From positions 1 to 5,418 of the forward strand of contig JAGHYO010000170.1 in NCBI GenBank assembly GCA_017743605.1: 5,418 nucleotides of DNA, read 5' to 3'. The stretch is from Thermoflexus sp. GTDB lineage: Bacteria; Chloroflexota; Anaerolineae; Thermoflexales; Thermoflexaceae. This document shows, piece by piece, positions 1 through 5,418 of this stretch (position 1 is the first letter of the stretch; each line of letters starts with the position of its first letter). The notes beneath the pieces were generated by a model. It was not told where the DNA came from. It did no database searches and saw nothing but the letters and a program-made list of their open reading frames with translations. Made by a program: the position numbers and the translations under genes.

Positions 1-1
1 C

Positions 2-406
2 TCCCCCACCCCGGCCTTTGATTTCTACCCGCAACCGATGTCCACCGCTCCCAACTGTGGGTCGGTCTACATGGAAGGCTACGTCCGGGATGCGGCAGGG
101 AACCCCATCAACGGAGTGTGGTATCGCCTGCGAATGTTCTTCCCTTCTGGCGGGGGGTATGAACAGGTCTGTCTTTCGCCCGGCGATGGGAACTGCGAAG
201 ACTACAAGCAGAGCGGGGGCCGGGCCCCCGGCTTGTGGGGGTTTGCTCCGCTGAACCCAGCAGATTATGGCAAGCCCTTCCGGTTCATCATCGAGATCGT
301 AGAAAGCCCGAGCAATCCCCGGCCCCTCTCACCCTCTGTGGTCATCGATCATCAGGATTGCAACCAGGCCGGTCAATACATCTTCGACTGGAAACGACGG
401 TATTAA
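2..406 (+). CDS. C-terminal part of a probable secreted protein with four cysteines (5' partial)
   Basis: The frame is open from the left edge and ends at TAA (404-406), giving 134 visible residues. An ATG at 38 lies in this frame, but no ribosome binding site precedes it. The upstream codons read S-P-T-P-A-F-D-F-Y-P-Q-P, a Pro/Thr linker running into a domain, so the true start is most likely outside the window. The visible domain begins around N18-C19-G20 and contains GYVRDAAGNPINGVWYRLR, which resembles the start of a carboxypeptidase-regulatory-like or other beta-sandwich module (strand, D-x-x-G-N-P turn, strand). Cysteines at visible residues 19, 57, 65 and 120 could form two disulfides, consistent with a location outside the cytoplasm. 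The chain ends in an aromatic and basic tail, IFDWKRRY. I do not recognise a specific function. Similar 'PTP linker plus FDFYP...NCG' modules are, from memory, seen in Chloroflexota exported proteins. That the frame is coding is fairly sure; the fold is a guess. Confidence 0.72.
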   Translation, partial: SPTPAFDFYPQPMSTAPNCGSVYMEGYVRDAAGNPINGVWYRLRMFFPSGGGYEQVCLSPGDGNCEDYKQSGGRAPGLWGFAPLNPADYGKPFRFIIEIVESPSNPRPLSPSVVIDHQDCNQAGQYIFDWKRRY

Positions 407-414
407 GGGATCTT

Positions 415-451
415 CAGGGGTTCGGCGATCCTAAAGCCCGTCGGACCCCTG
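415..451 (+). terminator. Intergenic hairpin, possible terminator lacking a T-tract
   Basis: Positions 415-427 pair with 439-451 to form a continuous 13-bp stem with two G-U wobbles (422 with 444, 425 with 441) around an 11-nt loop (428-438). The stem base is C plus AGGGG on the left and CCCCT plus G on the right. It starts 9 nt after the first gene's stop codon, where a terminator would be expected. No run of T follows (CCTGAGAAGT), so it is not a classical intrinsic terminator. It could instead be an RNA 3'-end stabiliser, a terminator that needs no T-tract, or a structure affecting translation of the next gene. Confidence 0.42.
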
Positions 452-464
452 CCTGAGAAGTTAT

Positions 465-474
465 AGGAAAGGAG
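465..474 (+). promoter_or_regulatory. Ribosome binding site for the A2M gene
   Basis: The purine-rich AGGAAAGGAG ends 7 nt before the GTG at 482, a normal Shine-Dalgarno spacing. An in-frame TAG at 464-466 overlaps its left end and closes the frame just upstream. GTG 482 is therefore the only start that combines good spacing with a complete signal peptide. This decides the start of the long gene. Confidence 0.85.
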
Positions 475-481
475 TTCCCGC

Positions 482-553
482 GTGCGCCCGGCAACTCAAC
501 GTCTGCGAAGGGCATGGGGGCTTCTGATCCTCCTGCTCCTGCTCGATGCTTGC
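482..553 (+). other. Lipoprotein signal peptide and lipobox (Cys24)
   Basis: The first 23 residues have an Arg-rich n-region (R2, R7, R9, R10), a hydrophobic core W-G-L-L-I-L-L-L-L-L and the lipobox L-D-A-C ending at Cys24 (551-553). Signal peptidase II would cut before Cys24, which would carry the lipid anchor. The linker R-P-A-P-T-P-T-P-T-P follows directly. Asp at -2 is atypical, because the usual residues there are Ala, Ser, Thr, Val or Ile. The +2 residue is Arg. The placement and the proline-rich tether still make a lipoprotein more likely than a cleaved secreted protein. Confidence 0.8.
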
Positions 554-3500
554 CGCCCGGCTCCCACCCCCACGCCCACCCCGGTGATCTCGCGGTTGCC
601 TCCCGTCCTGGTCGCCCGCACGCCAGAGCCTGGCCAAGAGGCTACCCCCGAGATGCCCCTGCGGCTGGTGTTCAGCGAGCCGATGGATCGCGCCTCGGTG
701 GAGGCGAACCTCCGGGTGATCCCTGCCATCGCCGGGCGCTTCGCCTGGGAGGCCGGGGACCGCATCCTCCGGTTTATCCCTCAGGCCCCGTGGCAACTCG
801 ACGCCGAATATGAGGTTCGCTTGGAGAACGCTCGGGCCCGGAACGGCCAGGCCCTGGCTCGACCGGTGGCCTTCCGCTTCCGCACCGCCTCCCCCCTCGC
901 CGTGGTCGAGGTCATCCCTTCCCCTGATGCTCGGGATGTGGATCCCCGGGCCTCAGTCACTGTGATCTTCAACCGCCCCATCGTCCCGCTGCGCAGCGAC
1001 CTCGCCCCCGGAGATCTCCCGCAGCCCCTCACCTTCGATCCGCCTATCCGGGGGACGGGGCGGTGGATCAACACCAGCATCTACACGTTCCAGCCGGAGG
1101 GCAGCTGGGAGGCCGGGCGAACCTACATCGCGCGCGTGGCCGCCGGGTTGAAGGACCTCTTCGGGGTCACGCTGGAGCGGGATTATACCTGGGCGTTCAC
1201 CATTCGACGTCCGGCGGTGGTGGATTATGCTCCCCGACCGGGTCAGGTGATGGATCTGGATTTGAAAGCACCGATCTCTGTCACGTTCAACATGGAGATG
1301 GAGCGGTCCTCGACCGAGGCCGCCTTCACCCTGCGAGAGGGCACGGAGGACGGCCCGGCGATCCCCGGGCGCTTCGAATGGGTCAGCCGGACGATGGTGT
1401 TCCGGCCGGCCGAGCCGTTCAAGCTGGAGACCCGTTACTTCGTCCGTCTGGAGGCCCGCGCCGCGGCCCCCTCCGGAGCCACCCTGGAGGATTCGCTGGC
1501 GTGGACCTTCACCACGCCGGCCTACCCCCGGCTGCAGAGCGCCAGCCTGAGCCCCGAAGGACCGAACCGCCTCCGCGTAGATTCCTCCATCGAGCTCCGC
1601 TTCAGCTCGGGAGCGATCCGCCCAGAGACCATCTGGCCGAACCTGGGCTTCGATCCGCCTATTTCCGTCACGCAGGTCATCACGAGCTGGAACCCGGAGA
1701 ACGGGGAGTTCATCCTCTACGCGGACTGGAAGCCAGGGACGGCCTACACCCTCACTGTGGGCCCAGGGATCGAGGATCGCTACGGCAACCGGCTGGATCG
1801 CCAGCATGTGTTCACATTCACCGTCGATCACCTGGATCCCCTGGCCTACCTGAACATCGGCAGCCCCTATGCCCCTATCGCTCTGGTGGGAACTTACACG
1901 GAGACCACGGCGTTCCTCTCCACCCGCAATCTGGACCGTGTGGATCTCACCCTGTCCCGCTTAAGCATCGCCACGTTCGTCACCATGACCCAGAACCCGG
2001 AGGCGGTCTCCCGCTACGTCGCCCCGCCTTCCCAGGTGTTCACCCGATGGACCTTCACGGTCCCCGAGGTGATCACGGACGTCATCATGCTGAACCGCAT
2101 TCCCCTGGCCGGGCCCGCCCGACGCACGCTCCCGACCGGGCTGTATCACCTGCGCCTCGACGCTCCGGTTTCCCTGCAGGATTGGCCAGGTCGCTATCTG
2201 ATCGGCGCCGTCGACCTCCACGTGGCGATCAAAGTAGCACCCCAGGAGGCCCTGATCTGGGTCACTGATCTCGCCTCCGGGCGTCCCGTCCCGGGCATCC
2301 TGGTCCAGCTCTTTGAGCTCGTCGAAGAGCGCTTAGAGACGCGCGGGCTTGGGACCACGGACGCGGACGGGATCGTGCGCTTCACGTGGGCAGAGCCGGT
2401 GCCCCTCTGGCAGATGCGGGTGGCCGTGGCTGGGTCCCCTGGCGGCCGCTTCGGGATCGGGGCCAGCACGTGGTCCGATGGAATCGAGCCATGGGGCTTC
2501 GGCATTCCAGCGGATTACGACCCCATGCGCTTCCGGGTCTATTGGCAGACCGACAAGCCCATCTACCGGCCGGGCCAGACCGTCCACTTCAAAGCCATCG
2601 TCCGGACGGACGAGGACGCCCGCTACACCCTGCCGACCACCCCTACCTTGCCGATCCGGATCCAGGATCCAGAGGGCCGGGAGGTCTACTCCGCCACCCT
2701 CCCGTTGAGCGATCTCGGCACGGCGGAGGGCGCCTTTACCCTGGCGGAAGAAGCGCCGCTGGGCTTTTACGTGCTTATGGCGGACCTGCCGCCGAGCTCC
2801 TACGCCCATACGATCTCCTTCCTCGTGGCCGCCTACCGGCGCCCCGAGTTCCAGGTCACCCTGACCGCCGATCGCTCTGCCTACGTGGCCAGCGAGACGA
2901 TCCAAGCCCTGCTTGAGGCGACGTATTACTTCGGCGGGCCGGTCGCCGGGGCGAAGGTGGAGTGGACCGCGCGCATGCGCCCCTTCTTCTTCGAATACGC
3001 AGGGCCGGGCTACTTCTCCTGGTCCGACGTCGATCCTTACAGCGCTTACGAAGGGGAGGGCGAGGAGGTGGTCGCCAGCGGCAGCGGGGCCACCGACGCC
3101 CAGGGGCGGTTCCTCATCCGGTTGCCGGCGGACCTGGGCAAGCGCACCGGAAGCCAGGTGGTGATCCTGGAGGCGAGCGTCACCGATCTCAATGACAACG
3201 TGGTGGCCGGGCGGACGGAGGCGGTGGTCCACGCAGGACGCTTTTACATCGGGCTGCAGGCGGAGCGCTACGTCGGGGAGGCCGGTCGCCCGCTGAACCT
3301 CACGGTGCGGACCGTGGATTGGGAGAGCCGGCCGGTCGCCGGGATCCCGATCGCCTGGACCGCCTATCGCCGGGAGTGGTTCAGCGTGATGCAGGAAACC
3401 GACCGCGGCCCCATGTGGACGTGGACCTACAGCGACACGGCCATCGTCAGCGGCACCCTGAGGACGGATGCGGAAGGAAGCGGACGTTTCGCCTTCACGC

Positions 3501-5418
3501 CTCCAGATCCCGGCACTTATGTGGTGAAGGCCGAGGGGATCGATGGGGAAGGCCATCGGATCCGGAGCGCGGAGTTCGTGTGGGTGAGCGGGCGCGGGAC
3601 TGTGGCTTGGCGCCAGGAGAACAACGATCGCCTGGAACTGATCGCAGACCGCCGGGAGTATGCCCCCGGGGACACAGCCACCATCCTGATCCCCTCTCCG
3701 TTCAGCGGGACGGTCACCGCCCTGATCACCCTGGAGCGCGGGCGGATCCGGCGCTACGAGGTCCGCACCCTGGAGGGGAACACCCCTACCCTATCCGTCC
3801 CCCTCACCGAGGACGATGCTCCCAACACCTTTGTCTCCGTCCTGCTCATCCAGGGGGTGACCCGGGAGAACCCGGCACCGTCCTTCAAGATGGGGGTGGT
3901 CAACCTCCCGGTGAAGCCAGTGCGGCAGCAGCTCCGTATCGAGCTGATCCCTGACCGCGATGTTGACGCCGGCGTCCGCTACGGGCCGCGGGAGACCATG
4001 ACGGTGACGGTGCGTACCACCAATGCGGATGGCCAGCCGGTCCCGGCGGAGGTCGCGGTGGCGGTGGTCGACGCCTCCACGCTGGCCCTGGTGGATCCCA
4101 ACGCCCCGCCCATCCTGGAGGGCTTCTATGCGCGTCGGCCGCTCTCCGTGTTCACCGGCGTGGCGATGATCTACAACCTGAACCGAGTGAACGTGCGGAT
4201 CGCTCGGGAGCGGAAGGGGGGCGGCGGCGGGGTGGAGCAGGCCTTCGGGGAGATCCGCCAGGAGTTCCCGGACACCGCTTACTGGAACGCCCGTCTGCGG
4301 ACCGACGCCAACGGGACAGCGACCTTCTCGGTGCAGCTCCCGGACAACCTCACGACGTGGCGCATCCTCGCCAAAGGCGTCACCGCGGACACCCGGGTGG
4401 GGGAGGCAACCCGGGATGTGCTCAGCACCAAAGACCTCCTGATCCGTCCCAGCGTGCCCCGCTTCTTCATCGCCGGGGATCGGGTCACCTTGGGCGCCGC
4501 GGTGCAAAACGTCACCACCCAGACCTTGTCCGTCGCCGTCCGGCTGGAAGCCCGGGGCCTGGCCTTGGAGAGCCCGGCCGCCCAAGAGGGGACCGTCCCG
4601 GCCGGCGGCGCGGCCCGCTTCGAATGGACCGGCGTTGTGCAGCCGGTGGAGGCGGTGGACCTGACGTTCTTCGCAGAGGGAGGCGGCTTTCGGGACGCGA
4701 CCAAACCCACCTTGACGCGGCCGGACGGCAAGATCCCAGTGTTGCGTTACGTGAGCCTGGAGACGGTGGCCAGCGCCGGGATGCTGGAGACGGCGGAGCC
4801 CCGCCTGGAGATCATCGCCATCCCGCCGGAGCCTGAGGTCGTCGGAGGGAGGATGACCCTCCGTCTGTCGCCCTCCCTCGCGGCGGCGGCCTTTGATAGC
4901 CTCACGTGGCTTCAGCACTTTGAATACGAGTGCACCGAACAGACCATCAGCCGGTTCCTGCCCAACATCGCCACCTATCAGGCCCTCATCCGCCTGAACC
5001 GGATGCGTCCAGAGCTAGAGGAGGCGCTGCGGCAGCAGATCACCATCGGCTTGCAGCGCCTCTACGCGGGCCAGCACGCCGATGGCGGATGGGGCTGGTT
5101 CACCTCGATGCAGAGCGATCCGCTGACCACGGCCTACGCGGTCTTTGCCTTGGCCCAGGCCCGGGCGGCAGGGTTCGCCGTCGCTGACGAGGTGATCGCT
5201 CGCAGCGTCTCCTTCCTTCGCCGATCGCTGGAGGCGCCAGCGGATCTGCCGGAGTGGAAGGCGAACCGACAGGCCTTCATGCTCTTCGCCATGGCCGAGG
5301 CCGGCACGGGCGATGCGGGTCGGATCGTCGCCCTGTGGGAGGCGCGGAAAGAGCACCTGGCCCTCTACGCCCGCGCCTTCCTGGCCATGGCCCTCGCCCG
5401 GGTCCAGCCGGACCATCC
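482..5418 (+). CDS. Alpha-2-macroglobulin family lipoprotein with N-terminal Ig-like domains (3' partial)
   Basis: One frame of 1645 codons starts at GTG and runs off the right edge. Residues 1-24 are a lipoprotein signal peptide (basic start, LLILLLLL core, LDAC with Cys24), followed by a Pro/Thr linker to about residue 34. Four Big_5-type Ig-like domains span about 40-449. MG-like domains follow, including EALIWVTDLASGRPV and the A2M_N hallmark TDKPIYRPGQ (690-699). YRRPEF (785-790) starts the next MG module. The bait-region domain begins near 1050 (REYAPGDTA, ALITLERG) and contains VAVVDAS, with D1197. A bait-like segment lies near 1229-1262 (RIARERK plus five glycines). The A2M core has FPDTAYW (1262-1268) and PDNLTTWR (1287-1294). 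The thioester domain has C1484-T-E-Q1487 and DGGWGWF (1534-1540). In the family, bait cleavage activates the Cys-Gln thioester, which traps proteases. E. coli YfhM is about 1650 residues in full; this one reaches that length inside the thioester domain because of the Ig array, so the full protein is probably near 2000. No pbpC partner is visible. Confidence 0.95.
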   Translation, partial: MRPATQRLRRAWGLLILLLLLDACRPAPTPTPTPVISRLPPVLVARTPEPGQEATPEMPLRLVFSEPMDRASVEANLRVIPAIAGRFAWEAGDRILRFIPQAPWQLDAEYEVRLENARARNGQALARPVAFRFRTASPLAVVEVIPSPDARDVDPRASVTVIFNRPIVPLRSDLAPGDLPQPLTFDPPIRGTGRWINTSIYTFQPEGSWEAGRTYIARVAAGLKDLFGVTLERDYTWAFTIRRPAVVDYAPRPGQVMDLDLKAPISVTFNMEMERSSTEAAFTLREGTEDGPAIPGRFEWVSRTMVFRPAEPFKLETRYFVRLEARAAAPSGATLEDSLAWTFTTPAYPRLQSASLSPEGPNRLRVDSSIELRFSSGAIRPETIWPNLGFDPPISVTQVITSWNPENGEFILYADWKPGTAYTLTVGPGIEDRYGNRLDRQHVFTFTVDHLDPLAYLNIGSPYAPIALVGTYTETTAFLSTRNLDRVDLTLSRLSIATFVTMTQNPEAVSRYVAPPSQVFTRWTFTVPEVITDVIMLNRIPLAGPARRTLPTGLYHLRLDAPVSLQDWPGRYLIGAVDLHVAIKVAPQEALIWVTDLASGRPVPGILVQLFELVEERLETRGLGTTDADGIVRFTWAEPVPLWQMRVAVAGSPGGRFGIGASTWSDGIEPWGFGIPADYDPMRFRVYWQTDKPIYRPGQTVHFKAIVRTDEDARYTLPTTPTLPIRIQDPEGREVYSATLPLSDLGTAEGAFTLAEEAPLGFYVLMADLPPSSYAHTISFLVAAYRRPEFQVTLTADRSAYVASETIQALLEATYYFGGPVAGAKVEWTARMRPFFFEYAGPGYFSWSDVDPYSAYEGEGEEVVASGSGATDAQGRFLIRLPADLGKRTGSQVVILEASVTDLNDNVVAGRTEAVVHAGRFYIGLQAERYVGEAGRPLNLTVRTVDWESRPVAGIPIAWTAYRREWFSVMQETDRGPMWTWTYSDTAIVSGTLRTDAEGSGRFAFTPPDPGTYVVKAEGIDGEGHRIRSAEFVWVSGRGTVAWRQENNDRLELIADRREYAPGDTATILIPSPFSGTVTALITLERGRIRRYEVRTLEGNTPTLSVPLTEDDAPNTFVSVLLIQGVTRENPAPSFKMGVVNLPVKPVRQQLRIELIPDRDVDAGVRYGPRETMTVTVRTTNADGQPVPAEVAVAVVDASTLALVDPNAPPILEGFYARRPLSVFTGVAMIYNLNRVNVRIARERKGGGGGVEQAFGEIRQEFPDTAYWNARLRTDANGTATFSVQLPDNLTTWRILAKGVTADTRVGEATRDVLSTKDLLIRPSVPRFFIAGDRVTLGAAVQNVTTQTLSVAVRLEARGLALESPAAQEGTVPAGGAARFEWTGVVQPVEAVDLTFFAEGGGFRDATKPTLTRPDGKIPVLRYVSLETVASAGMLETAEPRLEIIAIPPEPEVVGGRMTLRLSPSLAAAAFDSLTWLQHFEYECTEQTISRFLPNIATYQALIRLNRMRPELEEALRQQITIGLQRLYAGQHADGGWGWFTSMQSDPLTTAYAVFALAQARAAGFAVADEVIARSVSFLRRSLEAPADLPEWKANRQAFMLFAMAEAGTGDAGRIVALWEARKEHLALYARAFLAMALARVQPDH
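599..1828 (+). repeat. Four tandem Ig-like (Big_5/SbsA-type) domains within the A2M protein
   Basis: Four units of about 100 residues repeat one pattern: an opening 'V/L-x-x-x-P-x-x', a strand such as LRLVFSEPM, VTVIFNRPI, ISVTFNMEM or IELRFSSGA, then a 'x-F-x-P-x-x-x-x-x-x-T-x-Y-x-V-x-L' strand pair, and a closing FRFRT, WAFTI, WTFTT or FTFTV. Approximate limits are residues 40-136, 138-242, 243-347 and 348-449. Big_5 domains are common in surface proteins, where they act as spacers. Here they sit between the lipid anchor and the MG ring, so a stalk role is likely but inferred. Units 2 and 4 share FDPPI and an identical 15-nt stretch (1033-1047 and 1648-1662). Confidence 0.82.
4166..4267 (+). 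other. Putative bait region of the A2M protein
   Basis: Residues 1229-1262 lie between the bait-region domain (VAVVDAS, then FYARRPLSVFTG) and the conserved FPDTAYW that opens the A2M core. This is the position of the exposed cleavage loop in bacterial family members. The segment is low in complexity and basic: R1235, R1239, R1242, R1244 and K1245, followed by five glycines (1246-1250) and VEQAFGEIRQE. Basic residues beside a flexible glycine run would suit trypsin-like proteases. The exact limits and specificity are inferred. Confidence 0.6.
4931..4942 (+). other. Thioester motif CTEQ of the A2M protein
   Basis: Codons TGC ACC GAA CAG give C1484-T-E-Q1487, within FEYECTEQTISRFLPN. In A2M and complement proteins, the Cys thiol and Gln side chain of C-x-E-Q form the reactive thioester. 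Both residues are present, so this paralogue belongs with the thioester-bearing type (like E. coli YfhM) and not the thioester-less type (like YfaS). The usual bacterial context is PYGC; here it is EYEC. Confidence 0.92.

Noticed and set aside
38..406. ATG at 38 as the true start of the first gene
   Set aside because: No Shine-Dalgarno sequence precedes it, and the frame continues upstream as a Pro/Thr linker to the window edge. A start there would also leave an exported-looking domain without a signal peptide.
461..466. TTATAG as a -10 promoter element
   Set aside because: It sits only about 16-21 nt before the start codon, overlaps the ribosome binding site, and no convincing -35 element lies at the right distance within the hairpin region.
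953..1831. Reverse-strand open frame (292 codons)
   Set aside because: It is antisense to Ig-like units 2-4 and its product is Arg/Gly-rich without a domain pattern.
1063..2268. Forward-strand open frame (401 codons) overlapping the A2M gene in another frame
   Set aside because: It is out of frame with the continuous A2M reading frame, which stays open and family-like throughout. The product is His/Pro/Arg/Gly-rich, typical of a shifted high-GC frame, so no frameshift or overlapping gene is needed.
2333..3556. Long reverse-strand open frame (407 codons)
   Set aside because: It lies antisense to the conserved A2M_N and MG region, has Arg/Gly/Pro-rich composition and no recognisable domain. 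It is a shadow of high-GC coding sequence.
4211..4234. G-rich run as a simple-sequence phase-variation tract
   Set aside because: The run mixes GGG and GGC codons for five glycines within the bait loop. It is not a pure homopolymer or repeat tract long enough to suggest slippage switching.
3791..4918. Reverse-strand open frame (375 codons)
   Set aside because: It is antisense to the bait and A2M core domains, whose sense translation carries clear family motifs. The antisense product is low-complexity and unrecognisable.

Overview
The window is a GC-rich, almost fully coding stretch with two genes on the + strand, both cut by the window edges. By translation the long gene is an alpha-2-macroglobulin (A2M) family lipoprotein. 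The long reverse-strand and +2/+3 frames are high-GC shadows. G/C-rich codon thirds, Pro/Thr linkers (PTPTPTP after a lipobox, PTP in the first gene) and the Ig-like plus A2M architecture recall Chloroflexota (Anaerolineae or Thermoflexia-like) envelope proteins. This taxonomic guess is an inference from style, with no marker gene to back it.

Layout: positions 2-406 hold the C-terminal part of a probable secreted protein with four cysteines. Positions 407-481 are a short intergenic gap with a 13-bp hairpin (415-451), then a strong Shine-Dalgarno sequence (465-474) for the GTG start at 482. From 482 to the end runs one uninterrupted frame of 1645 codons. In order it encodes a lipoprotein signal peptide (Cys24), a Pro/Thr linker, four tandem bacterial Ig-like (Big_5/SbsA-type) domains, a series of macroglobulin (MG) domains, a glycine-rich bait-like segment, the A2M core with PDNLTTWR, and the start of the thioester domain with an intact CTEQ motif. 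The window ends inside the thioester domain.

How it may work: by analogy with characterised bacterial A2Ms (E. coli YfhM/ECAM, Salmonella Sa-A2M), the protein would be a membrane-tethered protease trap. Cleavage of the bait would expose the Cys-Gln thioester, which then couples covalently to the attacking protease. The Ig-like array could act as a stalk that holds the trap away from the membrane. The upstream protein also looks exported, but the hairpin and 75-bp gap between the genes make a shared transcript uncertain.

I see no RNA gene, mobile element, CRISPR array or clearly new system here. The points of most interest are the domain architecture, the bait segment, an atypical lipobox and a non-canonical residue before the thioester cysteine.
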